A DNA stretch of 64,000 bases, taken from Hyphomicrobiales bacterium (lineage in GTDB: Bacteria; Pseudomonadota; Alphaproteobacteria; Rhizobiales; Rhizobiaceae). The translations under genes and the position numbers were made by a program. Location: the NCBI GenBank assembly GCA_900470195.1, contig UEIJ01000023.1, positions 1 through 64,000 of the forward strand, read 5' to 3'. This document shows positions 36,283 to 44,560 of the stretch, in pieces; the stretch's first letter is position 1, and each line of letters opens with the position of its first letter. Under the pieces are notes generated by a model that saw only the letters and a list, made by a program, of their open reading frames with translations, ran no database searches and was not told the DNA's origin.

Positions 36283-36796
36283 GTTCCCCTCGCCGGGAGC
36301 ATCCCGGGAAAGACAAAGTCTTTCCATGGGTGCGATAGGATTGGTCGCTTCAGCCAGTAAACGACAAATTGGGTCCCTGCGGCTCGGCCTACCCCACCCA
36401 ATTTCTCATTGACGGGCTTCCCGCTCCAAAACCGCATTTTCCGTCGATTTTTGTCCCGTGTCCACATTGTTGGTTTCCAGAAGGTCCAGAAACACCCCAA
36501 AGAACGCCGTTCTGCGTTCGGCATGACCTGAAACCCACGGGAAAATCCCGTTTATTGCCGGATCATGACTTCATAAAATAACGTGAAATCAAATGATTGA
36601 TTGCTATAATTCAAGAAGCTAATTAATTTCATTCTATCATGAGACGTCACACTGATGCCAAGCAGGATCGTAGCGTAGAATGCTATTCTGCTGTGCTAGC
36701 CTGGTGGAAATGCCCCATGGAGTAGGACAAAATCCGAGGCACCCCTTTACTTGTACGGAATATTGTACATATAAGAGCAAGGAAAGGAGAATGGCC
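36283..36796. other. Gene-free region between relaxase and toxin-antitoxin genes
   Basis: 514 bp. A perfect 8-bp stem GGAAAGAC/GTCTTTCC with an AAA loop at 36307-36325 may end the mob operon. The right half is AT-rich and leads into the antitoxin promoter and operator. A minus-strand frame here is not convincing. Confidence 0.4.
36751..36770 (+). promoter_or_regulatory. YefM-type operator
   Basis: TTGTACGGAATATTGTACAT contains TGTACg and TGTACA cores 12 bp apart. TGTACA is the known core of the YefM-YoeB operator palindromes. It lies 27 bp before the antitoxin start, where autorepression would act. Confidence 0.6.
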
Positions 36797-37048
36797 ATGG
36801 ATATTATGACGTACTCAGATGCGCGTTCTCAGCTTAAGAGCGTTATGGATCGTGCGATTCATGACCAACAGGAAGTTGTAGTAACTCGCAAAAAGGGCGA
36901 GTCGGTTGTCGTTGTTTCCTTGGAGACATGGAACGCGGTCAACGAGACGTTACACCTCTTGTCGACGCCCAAAAACGCCGCCCGCTTGCGCGCATCTATT
37001 GCGCAGCTCGATGCTGGATCTGGTGAAGAACGCGGGTTGGTAGAGTGA
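36797..37048 (+). CDS. yefM: YefM/Phd-family antitoxin
   Basis: 83 aa. The start at 36797 (MDIMTYSDARSQLKSVMDRA) has GGAGA six bases upstream; the ATG at 36791 abuts it. The N-terminal Phd fold (TYSDARSQLKSVMD, VVVTRKKGESVVVVSLETWN) binds DNA. The C-terminal tail from about residue 55 would wrap and neutralise YoeB. Its stop overlaps the toxin GTG start. The pair probably stabilises the element. Confidence 0.9.
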   Translation: MDIMTYSDARSQLKSVMDRAIHDQQEVVVTRKKGESVVVVSLETWNAVNETLHLLSTPKNAARLRASIAQLDAGSGEERGLVE

Positions 37049-37311
37049 GGCTGATTTTTTCTGATCAAGCTTGGGAAGACTATCAATACTGGGTCAGTAC
37101 GAATGAAAAGGTGCGAGACCGGATTAACGAGCTGATCAAACAATGCCAGAGGACGCCTTTCAAAGGCACTGGAAAACCGGAGCCCTTGAAAGGTGATTTA
37201 ACAGGCTGGTGGTCACGAAGAATTTCTCAGGAAGACCGGATGGTCTACCGTATCAGTGGTGCTTCGGGTAACCAGAGCTTGGAAATCGCGCAGCTACGAT
37301 TTCATTATTAA
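37045..37311 (+). CDS. yoeB: YoeB-family mRNA interferase toxin
   Basis: 88 aa, GTG start overlapping the antitoxin stop (GTGA). RelE-like fold. Conserved features are AWEDYQYW near the N-terminus, the KPEPLKGDLTGWWSRRIS block, EDRMVYR and the hallmark C-terminus RFHY with the catalytic His and Tyr. It cuts mRNA on the ribosome when free of YefM. Confidence 0.92.
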   Translation: MRLIFSDQAWEDYQYWVSTNEKVRDRINELIKQCQRTPFKGTGKPEPLKGDLTGWWSRRISQEDRMVYRISGASGNQSLEIAQLRFHY

Positions 37312-37423
37312 AATCTCCATCCCGGCGTTGATGGTGTGGCTTCGGTCACTTGCGATGTCCACGCCGATATGTGTGAATAGTATTGCACCCGATAATTCTC
37401 CTCCCCCTCGAAGAGTCGGGTGC

Positions 37424-37445
37424 AAGGCCCCTTCGGGGGCCTTTT
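37424..37445. terminator. Bidirectional terminator after yoeB
   Basis: AAGGCCCC/GGGGCCTT with a TTCG tetraloop and a T4 tail. It also serves the convergent minus-strand gene. Confidence 0.8.
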
Positions 37446-37467
37446 CATTGAAACCTTGTCTAGCTGT

Positions 37468-38061
37468 TCACCGTTCCGAGAGAGTCTTCACGATAATGGC
37501 CGAGAAGCCCAGTTGGTCCTCGGTGATTTTCTTCCGCATCTGTTCGTTTATCGGTGTTGTGACATAAACCATAACGGTGTCCGCACCTATTTGCGAAGTG
37601 CAGATACGGTCCAGCAGAAACATCTGTTTTTTCCCCGAAGCGATGTTGCTTTTGGCCTGTGTGCGTTCGATCAAGGCGCAAATGGCCTGTTTTCCATCGA
37701 CATCGAGAGCACTGATTTTGGTCGGCGACGTTTCGTAACCAATTCCCAGAGCTTTTGTGCCGCCTGCTAGGTTCTGGTCTATCGCCTGCATCAAGGATCG
37801 TTGTGCGGAAGGAGTTACTCCCATTTCGGTTGCGGAAGACGACTTGATCGTATCTGCCTCCAGGGCTGGGGCAATGGTCACGGTGGCGCGCCCCACTGTT
37901 TCCCCATAGAATACGATAAGGCGGCCCTCACTCTCCTTGGCATGTTTAACCGTCATTCCCAACACGTCAGCAGGGAGCTTGTCTTGAAAATCCAGAGGTG
38001 CTGCCAATGCTGCACTCGAATAGAGGAAGCCGACGCAAATAATCGAAATGGCATGACGCAT
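37468..38061 (-). CDS. Secreted protein of unknown function, element cargo
   Basis: 197 aa with a signal peptide (MRHAISIICVGFLYSSAALA). The start at 38061 has AAAGGAT nine bases upstream; the frame extends 13 codons further but would hide the signal. The mature part starts PLDFQDKLPADVLGMTVKHA and contains two Cys (QAICALIE, DRICTSQ) that could pair. No family is recognised. It is the last gene before the right border of the mobile element. Confidence 0.75.
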   Translation of the reverse strand: MRHAISIICVGFLYSSAALAAPLDFQDKLPADVLGMTVKHAKESEGRLIVFYGETVGRATVTIAPALEADTIKSSSATEMGVTPSAQRSLMQAIDQNLAGGTKALGIGYETSPTKISALDVDGKQAICALIERTQAKSNIASGKKQMFLLDRICTSQIGADTVMVYVTTPINEQMRKKITEDQLGFSAIIVKTLSER

Positions 38062-38304
38062 GGGCAACTTATCCTTTCTGGCCCCCTTCGCCATACGCAA
38101 AGTCTAAAGCCTTCGCCCTGAAGGGACAAGCGCGGGAGCACATCAGTCTCACCAGTGAATATCGTTGGCCAGAATTTTCGCGTTGGAATGCCCTCCCGAC
38201 GGCACCCCTTCAAATTGGCTTTCTACATCCAATCACGGTACGACAAATCAACATGAGCACATCAAAAAACATCATGATTCTGAAAACGCTCGAAAACAGC
38301 ATCC

Positions 38305-38357
38305 TGCAACAAGAAAATTGTTGCGTCATTGTTGCAGGCGTAAACAAATTTGTTGCA
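38305..38357. promoter_or_regulatory. Putative integrase arm-type sites, right end
   Basis: TTGTTGC repeats: inverted TGCAACAA at 38305-38312, then direct ATTGTTGC (38317-38324), ATTGTTGCA (38328-38336) and TTGTTGCA (38350-38357). They mirror the two repeats at the left end (19921-19940). The surrounding 38062-38418 stretch has no gene. Confidence 0.5.
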
Positions 38358-38418
38358 GAGGGCGTTCTATATCGGCGATTTTCGTCAACAAATTTTGCAT
38401 AATGATTTCAGTAGTTTG

Positions 38419-38508
38419 TGGCGGAGGGGGTGGGATTCGAACCCACGGTACAGTCTCCTGCACGCCGGTTTTCAAGACCGGTGCCTTAAACCGCTCGGCC
38501 ACCCCTCC
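38419..38508 (-). tRNA. tRNA-Ser (anticodon TGA), intact, forms attR
   Basis: 90 nt including encoded CCA. The acceptor GGAGGGG pairs with CCCCTCC with discriminator G. The anticodon loop is CTTGAAA. A long class-II variable arm GTGCAG/CTGTAC and the T-loop GTTCGAATC are present. The 3' 65 nt are repeated at 19813-19877. The 5' part is host sequence and the 3' half came with the mobile element. Confidence 0.95.
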
Positions 38509-38817
38509 AGGTGATTGATTGGATATGCTTTCTCAAAAATAGAAAAGCAGAAATCGGAGCAAGCTCCTGATTTGCGACCAATCGCTCAGCGAGTGACTTC
38601 TTAGCAGTTTTTCTTTTCACGTCAACGTGCGCTGTTTCATTTGCCAGCATTCTGAACATCAGAGAATAAAACAGCAGCAAGCTTCAGCGACAACAGCTCG
38701 ATCCGCCGCTCAAAACGCAACTTTCGATATCGACGCCATGGCCGTGGCGTGAATGCGCGCTAGGTTCTAGCGGGCAGCCTCTGTTATTTCGGCAGAATTC
38801 CAACACGGAGAAATCCC
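38509..38817. other. Gene-free region right of the mobile element
   Basis: 309 bp between tRNA-Ser and the DUF2171 gene. It should contain the tRNA promoter on the minus strand and the DUF2171 promoter. I see no further feature. Confidence 0.4.
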
Positions 38818-39072
38818 ATGCAGCACGAAATCCGCGAAAATATGGAAGTCATCGGCGCCGATGGCGTGCATGTCGGCACAGTCGACCACATTGAAGATAA
38901 TCGCATAAAGCTGAAAAAGACCGATAATTCCGGTCTCCACGCCGACCATCACCATTATATCGAACTCGGCTTCGTTGCCGACGTCGAAGGCGACAAGGTA
39001 AGACTGTCCGCCAACGCAAATGTCGCGGTGACCCTGGAAGAAGAAGATTCCGGTCGCCCGGTCGATCTCTGA
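38818..39072 (+). CDS. DUF2171 domain protein
   Basis: 84-aa cytoplasmic protein: RENMEVIGADGVHVGTVDHI, IKLKKTD and the HADHHHYIELGFV stretch are typical of DUF2171. This fold is related to PRC-barrel-like small barrels. CGGAGA lies 8 nt before the ATG. The function is not established; a stress-related role is often suggested. A terminator follows. Confidence 0.8.
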   Translation: MQHEIRENMEVIGADGVHVGTVDHIEDNRIKLKKTDNSGLHADHHHYIELGFVADVEGDKVRLSANANVAVTLEEEDSGRPVDL

Positions 39073-39089
39073 AACGGGCCTCAAGCCAG

Positions 39090-39123
39090 CCATAACACGG
39101 AGCCGCTGGTTGCCGTGTTATGG
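39090..39123 (+). terminator. Terminator-like hairpin after the DUF2171 gene
   Basis: Perfect 11-bp stem CCATAACACGG/CCGTGTTATGG over a 12-nt loop. No long T run follows. Confidence 0.6.
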
Positions 39124-39292
39124 AACGTCCCGTTGCGCTTCCCATCATCATCTTTGGACTTTGTTGCAGATCCCGACGCCGATCTGATAGTAATTCCATG
39201 CCAAAACGCCGCAAGGAAACGACTGGACTTGTCCTTTGCCATATTGCGGCTTAAACTTGAGTTTAATAATCAGAATAAGAAGATGGGAAGCT

Positions 39293-39751
39293 ATGAGTCT
39301 GGATTCCGTAAAGGCCTTTTTTGCCGCCAAAGCGCCTGAAATCGAAGTGATCGAATTGCCGACCAGCACCGCCACCGTTGTTCTCGCCGCCGAAGCGCAC
39401 GGCGTGGAACCGGGCCAGATCGCCAAGACGCTTTCCTTTTCCGCCAAGGACCAAACCATTCTCATCGTCACTCGTGGTGATGCGCGTATCGATAATCGCA
39501 AGTTCAAGGATCAGTTTGGAACCAAGCCCCGCATGCTGGATGCGGAAACTGTCCTTGCTGAAACCAGCCATCCGGTCGGCGGCGTGTGCCCATTTGGTCT
39601 GCCAAGCGCCCTGCCCGTCTATTGCGATGTGTCGCTGAAGAGCTTCGAGGAAGTCGTGCCTGCGGCCGGGGCTACCAATAGCGCCGTGCGCATCGCTCCG
39701 CACAAAATGGCTGAACTGGTCAGCGCAGAGTGGATAGATGTCTGTCAGTGA
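39293..39751 (+). CDS. YbaK/EbsC-family aminoacyl-tRNA deacylase
   Basis: 152 aa from ATG 39293 (MSLDSVKAFFAAKAPEIEVI), with GGGAAG just upstream. Family blocks include the Lys of QIAKTLSF, the RGDARIDNRKFK segment and the GGVCPFGLP loop. Members remove mischarged amino acids from tRNA, for example Cys or Ala from tRNA-Pro. The exact substrate is not visible. Confidence 0.88.
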   Translation: MSLDSVKAFFAAKAPEIEVIELPTSTATVVLAAEAHGVEPGQIAKTLSFSAKDQTILIVTRGDARIDNRKFKDQFGTKPRMLDAETVLAETSHPVGGVCPFGLPSALPVYCDVSLKSFEEVVPAAGATNSAVRIAPHKMAELVSAEWIDVCQ

Positions 39752-39842
39752 GACGTTTGCAGCGGGTCCGGGAGGAACTCGCAGTTAATTGATGCCAGCA
39801 ACAACTTTTCCCCTTTAAAGGTGAGAAAAGACTTCATATATT

Positions 39843-39859
39843 TTAAGAATGATTCTAAA
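39843..39859. promoter_or_regulatory. Irr (ICE-type) box upstream of rirA
   Basis: TTAAGAA-N3-TTCTAAA matches the rhizobial Irr iron-control consensus TTTAGAA-N3-TTCTAAA in 13 of 14 positions. It lies 210 bp before the rirA start and suggests that Irr controls rirA. Confidence 0.6.
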
Positions 39860-40069
39860 GTGGGTTAAGAAACAGATACCCTTCTTTAGCGCATGATCCG
39901 ATCGAGCCTTGAACCTTTCCGGATTACCAATGCGACAAGACCAGAATTTCGAAGCAGTTCCGAAACAGGGATGGACCGTTTTCGGTTGGAACTGCGAACC
40001 CAAGGATTGGAGCATCATCTACCTCTGCATGGAGGTGCAACGCTCCGAGACGTGTTGAAAGGAACAGTG

Positions 40070-40531
40070 ATGCGTCTTACCCGCCAGACGAATTATGCCG
40101 TTCGTATGCTCATGTACTGCGCAGCCAATGACGGCAAGCTTAGCCGCATTCCGGAAATTGCGCGCGCCTACGGCGTTTCTGAACTGTTTTTGTTCAAGAT
40201 TCTTCAGCCTCTCGTCGAGCATGGGCTGGTGGAAACGGTGCGCGGCCGTAATGGCGGCGTGCGGCTTGGACGTGCGGCGCAGGACATTTCGCTGTTCGAC
40301 GTCGTGCGGGTGACGGAAGAAAACTTCGCCATGGCGGAGTGCTTCGAAAATGATGCCACGGAATGCCCGCTGGTTGACAGCTGCGCTTTGAATTCGGCGC
40401 TGCGCGAAGCGCTCAATGCGTTCTTCGCCGTACTGATGAAGTACAGCATTGCCGACCTCGTCAAGGCGCGCCCGAACGTGCGGCATCTGCTCGGTCTTGA
40501 CGAAATGGAAGAAGCGCGCGTAGCGAGCTGA
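40070..40531 (+). CDS. rirA: Iron-responsive regulator RirA (Rrf2 family)
   Basis: 153-aa Rrf2 repressor that senses iron through a Fe-S cluster and represses iron uptake when iron is plentiful. The start is ATG 40070 (MRLTRQTNYAVRMLMYCA) with AAGGA upstream; a much longer in-frame extension has no support. The winged helix covers about residues 1-60. The three cluster Cys of RirA are present at C91, C99 and C105. It is convergent with the hmu operon, whose receptor promoter carries a RirA-type box. Confidence 0.95.
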   Translation: MRLTRQTNYAVRMLMYCAANDGKLSRIPEIARAYGVSELFLFKILQPLVEHGLVETVRGRNGGVRLGRAAQDISLFDVVRVTEENFAMAECFENDATECPLVDSCALNSALREALNAFFAVLMKYSIADLVKARPNVRHLLGLDEMEEARVAS

Positions 40532-40555
40532 GAGTTCCCTGCAAGGTGTGAAACG

Positions 40556-40586
40556 AAAAGTCCGGCTTTATGCCGGACTTTTTTAT
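40556..40586. terminator. Bidirectional terminator between rirA and hmuV
   Basis: AAAAGTCCGGC/GCCGGACTTTT with a TTTAT loop and further T. The hmuV stop codon lies in its T tract. Confidence 0.88.
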
Positions 40587-41386
40587 TCTGCGGCTGCGCG
40601 ATAAGCCGATTGCGGCAGGACAAAAGGTACGCCCTTTTCCGGCGGAACGCCCACGCGCAATGTGCATTCATAGACACGTTCGAGCCGCTCGTCGGTCAAC
40701 GCTTCGTGTGGCGTGCCCATAACATCGAGCTTGCCCTTGTTCATCACCGCAATACGGTCGGCGAACATGGCAGTCAGGTTGAGATCATGCAGGATCGCGA
40801 TCACCCCGCCGCCCGCTGCCGCAAAATCCTTCGCAATCTCCATCACCATGATCTGATGCCGGATATCGAGGCTTGAAATCGGCTCGTCCAGAAACAGATA
40901 ACGCGCCTTCCCGTCCACGACCGGGTTCCAGACCTGACATAAGACACGGGCAAGCTGAACGCGCTGCTGCTCTCCGCCGGAAAGCTCCTGATAAAGCCGC
41001 CCGCCGAAGCCGCCAAGATCGACCTTCTGCAAGGCGAGATCGGGCAACCGCTTTTCTTCCTCGCGAGAAACGCCGCTATAGCCGCCGGTGAGCCCGATCT
41101 TCACGATCTCGCGAACCGTGAAAGGAAATGACAGGGCACTGGCCTGCGGCAGCACTGCCCGGCGCGCCGCCATCTGCCACGGCTTGATTTCGGCGAAGGA
41201 CCGGCCATCCAGACAGGCAGTCCCTGTGTATGCAATGTCACCCGAAAGCGCACGCAACAGCGTGGACTTGCCCGAACCGTTCGGCCCGACGATTGCAGTC
41301 ACCTCACCCGGCTTCGCAGAAAAGGCGATGTGGCTGATGATGATCTTGCCCGAGAGGCTTACGCCCAATGAATTTGTTTCGATCAT
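40583..41386 (-). CDS. hmuV: Haem ABC transporter ATPase HmuV/BhuV
   Basis: 267 aa. Walker A is GPNGSGKST (about residue 34-42), the Q-loop region is VLPQASALSF, the signature is LSGGEQQRVQLARVL and Walker B is YLFLDEPISSLD. It powers haem import through HmuU. The start ATG 41386 is 7 bases after the hmuU stop, behind GAGG; the frame extends into hmuU but is not used. It is the last gene of hmuPSTUV. Confidence 0.94.
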   Translation of the reverse strand: MIETNSLGVSLSGKIIISHIAFSAKPGEVTAIVGPNGSGKSTLLRALSGDIAYTGTACLDGRSFAEIKPWQMAARRAVLPQASALSFPFTVREIVKIGLTGGYSGVSREEEKRLPDLALQKVDLGGFGGRLYQELSGGEQQRVQLARVLCQVWNPVVDGKARYLFLDEPISSLDIRHQIMVMEIAKDFAAAGGGVIAILHDLNLTAMFADRIAVMNKGKLDVMGTPHEALTDERLERVYECTLRVGVPPEKGVPFVLPQSAYRAAAE

Positions 41387-41393
41387 GATAGCC

Positions 41394-42518
41394 TCACAGA
41401 TCAAGCAGGCCGCGCTGGCGCAGCAATATCCAGAGGAAGAACGGCGCGCCGAAGAGCGCCGTGATGATGCCGATCGGCAGTTCCGCCGGAGCGACAATCG
41501 TGCGGCTTACGGCGTCCGCCAGAAGCAGAAGGGTCGCACCCAGCAAGGCGGAAGCCGGCAGGAGATAGCGGTGATCCGGGCCTATGCTGAGGCGCAGCAT
41601 ATGCGGCACAACGATGCCGATAAAGCCGATCCCGCCAGCTACCGCGACCGTCGCGCCGGTGGCGGCAGCGACCGTGACGATGGCGATGTTCTTGATGCGC
41701 TGCACCTTGATGCCGAGATGGCCAGCGGCAGCTTCTCCAAGAGCCAGCGCATTGAGGCCGCGCGCAAGAAGCGGCGAAACAATCAGGATGATGGCGATGA
41801 CCGGTCCCGCAGCGCCGATTTTCGCCCAGGTGGAGCCCGCAAGCGAGCCAAGGCCCCAGAATGTCAGGTCGCGTAGCTGGCGGTCGTCGGCCAGATAGAT
41901 AAGTCCACCGGTCGCCGCGCCTGCCAGCGCCCCCAGTGCAATGCCTGCCAGCAGCATCGTCGCAACAGAGGTTCTGCCCCTCCGCGTCGCTACACGATAG
42001 AGCAGAAAAGTGCTGCACAGCCCACCGAGAAATGCGGCCAGCGGCAGCGCATAGACGCCGAGAATTGCGATGACAGGCGCAAGAACGGTGCCGCCGAGAA
42101 CGATCATGGCTACCGCGCCGAGTCCTGCACCGGCAGACACACCGACAAGCGCAGGATCGGCAAGCGGATTGCGGAAAAGGCCCTGCATCACCGCACCGGA
42201 AACAGCGAGCCCCGCTCCTATCAGCATCCCCATGACGACACGCGGCAAACGGATTTCCATGATAATCAGATGATCGCGGCGAAATGCATCCGCGCCTTCG
42301 GCTGCACCAGAGGTCAATGTGCGCAGAACCGAGAGCACGGATGCATCCGAAGCGCCAGCCGTGAGGCTGAACAATGCTGCCATGCATAGAGCAACTGCAA
42401 GCAGCAGTATGGTGAGCCGCGCGCGTGCTGCCCGATCACCCACCACACCATCTGTATCGTTTGCTGAATGACGCGCTACAAAACGCTGTTCGCGCGCCAC
42501 GCGACCCTGGATCGTCAT
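41394..42518 (-). CDS. hmuU: Haem ABC transporter permease HmuU/BhuU
   Basis: 374-aa FecCD-family permease with about ten helices. The N-terminal 45 residues are polar, then ARLTILLLAVALCMAALFSL starts helix 1. Family blocks RLPRVVMGMLIGAGLAVSGAVMQGLFRNPLADP and GFIGIVVPHMLRL are partly conserved as expected. The start at 42518 (MTIQGRV) is preferred; ATGs at 42536 and 42560 are alternatives. It imports haem from HmuT into the cytoplasm. Confidence 0.92.
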   Translation of the reverse strand: MTIQGRVAREQRFVARHSANDTDGVVGDRAARARLTILLLAVALCMAALFSLTAGASDASVLSVLRTLTSGAAEGADAFRRDHLIIMEIRLPRVVMGMLIGAGLAVSGAVMQGLFRNPLADPALVGVSAGAGLGAVAMIVLGGTVLAPVIAILGVYALPLAAFLGGLCSTFLLYRVATRRGRTSVATMLLAGIALGALAGAATGGLIYLADDRQLRDLTFWGLGSLAGSTWAKIGAAGPVIAIILIVSPLLARGLNALALGEAAAGHLGIKVQRIKNIAIVTVAAATGATVAVAGGIGFIGIVVPHMLRLSIGPDHRYLLPASALLGATLLLLADAVSRTIVAPAELPIGIITALFGAPFFLWILLRQRGLLDL

Positions 42519-42571
42519 TTCCAATAATCCTTGCATCGGGCTCGCGCTTGAACCGCGCAAGCCCGACCTTG

Positions 42572-43462
42572 TTACTGCCCCGCAGGAGCGCCATAGAGTT
42601 TTGCCGACAGGTCACGAATGGCAGCGCCGGTTCGCGGCCCAAAACCCAACAGATAGGACGCCTCCATCGAAACGATGTTGCCGTTACGACCCGCCGGTGT
42701 CGCCGCGATAACCGGGTTTTTCATGAGCGTTTCCGGCGTCATCCCATCCGCGCCTGTATCCATGATCAGGATCATGTCGGGCGCGGCCTTCTCAACGGCC
42801 TCATCGGTGAGCTGCTTATACCCGTGATATTCGGAAATGACGTTTTCGCCACCAGCAAGCTTGATCATGCCATCCGCCGCAGTGCCAGTGCCCGATGCCA
42901 TCATGCGCCCGCCGGGAGCCGACAGCACGAAAAGCACACGCTTGCGCGAACTGTGGACAGTTGCAGCCTTTTCAGCCGTTTCGATATCGCGCGAAACTTC
43001 GGCAGCAAGCGTCCCGGCCTTGTCTTCCAGACCGAGAGCCTTGCCCACGATCTCGATTTTCCTGACGACGCTTTCGCCGGTGAAGGCTTCCGGTACGACG
43101 ATCATCGGCACGGACGCTTTTTTCAGCACATCGAGCGTGTCCTGCGGACCGCTGCCTTCAAGGAGCAGAATGCCGGTCGGATTGACCGAAAGCACCCCTT
43201 CGGGCGCGAGCTGGCGCATATATCCTATGTCGGGCAGCTTCTTCACCGTATCGGGATAAACGCTCGTCTGGTCACGCCCGGCGAGCATATCTTCCGCGCC
43301 GAGGGCGAAAACAATTTCCGTCAGCGATCCGCCGACGGAAACGATGCGCGACGTATCGGTGAAACGATCGACAGTCTCGGCGCGCGCAGCACCGGTCGCC
43401 AGCGACAATACGAGGGCGACCAGAGCGGCTCCGCACCTGAAGTGCGAGGAAATGAACGACAT
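42572..43462 (-). CDS. hmuT: Periplasmic haem-binding protein HmuT/BhuT
   Basis: 296 aa with a signal peptide ending ATGAARA. Class III binding protein fold: RIVSVGGSLTEIVFALGAED at the start of the mature protein, DQTSVYPDTVKKLPDIGY (Tyr region that can ligand haem), and the long helix linker. ATG 43462 gives a compact signal; a GTG at 43471 is possible. It carries haem from the outer receptor to HmuU. Confidence 0.92.
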   Translation of the reverse strand: MSFISSHFRCGAALVALVLSLATGAARAETVDRFTDTSRIVSVGGSLTEIVFALGAEDMLAGRDQTSVYPDTVKKLPDIGYMRQLAPEGVLSVNPTGILLLEGSGPQDTLDVLKKASVPMIVVPEAFTGESVVRKIEIVGKALGLEDKAGTLAAEVSRDIETAEKAATVHSSRKRVLFVLSAPGGRMMASGTGTAADGMIKLAGGENVISEYHGYKQLTDEAVEKAAPDMILIMDTGADGMTPETLMKNPVIAATPAGRNGNIVSMEASYLLGFGPRTGAAIRDLSAKLYGAPAGQ

Positions 43463-43472
43463 TGCCGTCACC

Positions 43473-44549
43473 CTAAGCAGCGGACGACTGCGGCAGACGC
43501 GGAAGATTTTCCACGATCATGCGCCAATCGGCCAGTTCCGCTTCGCCTTCATGACGCTCACCGAAAAACTGAACGATCAATTCGCCCCTGGCGTCATAAG
43601 CTTCGAGCGAGGTCACATGCCCGTCCTTCGTCGGCTTGCGCACAACCCACACGTCAGCGATGTGATCGAGGCGCAGATGCATATGGAAGGTCGGGTCAAG
43701 CACGTTCAGCCACGGCCCCATCATCTTGATCTCATGGATCGGCCCCGTGTGGATCTGGATGCAGCCGCGGCTGCCGACAAAGCACATGATCGGGAGCTTT
43801 TCCTGCACTGCGTGGTTCATCATGGCTTCAACCGACGACGTATCGACCTGCCACGCGAAATCATGACCGGCAAGATGCACGGCCTGATGGCGGTCCACGC
43901 CAAAATCCTTCAGCAGGCCGACAAACTGATGCACGTCGGTAAGAGCACCCCAACGCTCGCGGAATGCGTCGAGATCGAGAAGCGATATGTCCGCCTTTGG
44001 TCCCTTTGGCGCAAGAGCGCTGGTCTCGATGGAAGGTGACTGATCGTCCAGCAGCAAATCGGCGACAAGCGCCTCATAGGCTTCAACGTCGGATGCCGGG
44101 CGCAGATGAATCTTGAAAACTGCCTCGCCCGTGGCGTCGAAGAATTGCAGGCTGCGACGCGTTGCTTCACCATCCTGCTTGGCAACGGCGAAACCGTGAA
44201 CCCAATGTTTCGGGAAAATGCGAAGATCGATTTCCTTGCCGAGCGCCAGCGAGGCGTGCGGCCCCCAAATCGTCTTTTCGAAGGGACCGATCTTTTCATG
44301 GACCACGCTTTCATTGCGCGTCAGCGCCATGATTTCACCGACAGCTCCAATGCGGTTCAACAGCGTTTCAACGTCGGCGCGAATACGCCGCGCCGAAATC
44401 GACACCGTCTCGGGCTGTCCGCAATGCGCTGCTACAAAATCGGCTTCTGAGATATCAAGGCTCTGCGCAAAATCGCGTTCGCGCATTTTCGGATTATCAG
44501 CCCGTGCCTTGAGAATCTCCTCTGGGGAGGGCTTGGTATGGATCGTCAT
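43473..44549 (-). CDS. hmuS: Haem-degrading/handling protein HmuS
   Basis: 358-aa cytoplasmic protein of the HemS/ChuX family with two homologous halves, each ending in a similar block (GFAVAKQDGEATRRSLQFFD and VWVVRKPTKDGHVTSLEAYD). It receives imported haem and may help open the ring or traffic it. It is second in the operon, 11 bases after hmuP. Confidence 0.92.
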   Translation of the reverse strand: MTIHTKPSPEEILKARADNPKMRERDFAQSLDISEADFVAAHCGQPETVSISARRIRADVETLLNRIGAVGEIMALTRNESVVHEKIGPFEKTIWGPHASLALGKEIDLRIFPKHWVHGFAVAKQDGEATRRSLQFFDATGEAVFKIHLRPASDVEAYEALVADLLLDDQSPSIETSALAPKGPKADISLLDLDAFRERWGALTDVHQFVGLLKDFGVDRHQAVHLAGHDFAWQVDTSSVEAMMNHAVQEKLPIMCFVGSRGCIQIHTGPIHEIKMMGPWLNVLDPTFHMHLRLDHIADVWVVRKPTKDGHVTSLEAYDARGELIVQFFGERHEGEAELADWRMIVENLPRLPQSSAA

Positions 44550-44560
44550 CTGATGGTTGC

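Larger units (their letters stand above)
19813..38483. mobile_element. Integrative mobilizable element in a tRNA-Ser(TGA) gene
   Basis: About 18.7-kb unit bounded by direct 65-bp repeats of the tRNA-Ser 3' half. The integrase starts 83 bases inside the left border. Contents: integrase, two autotransporters, EAL protein, broken serine recombinase, glycine-rich fragment, replicase-type Rep, mobC and relaxase, YefM-YoeB and a secreted protein. No type IV secretion genes are present, so transfer would depend on a helper. The Rep gene suggests a plasmid ancestor or a replicating excised form. Codon use and AT content differ from the flanks. Confidence 0.88.

Noticed and set aside
36279..36524. 81-aa minus-strand frame between relaxase and antitoxin
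   Set aside because: Trp/Arg-rich translation with no ribosome site or family; the region is treated as intergenic.
42425..43729. 434-codon open frame on the plus strand
   Set aside because: Runs antisense across hmuT and its neighbours; no domain or ribosome site.
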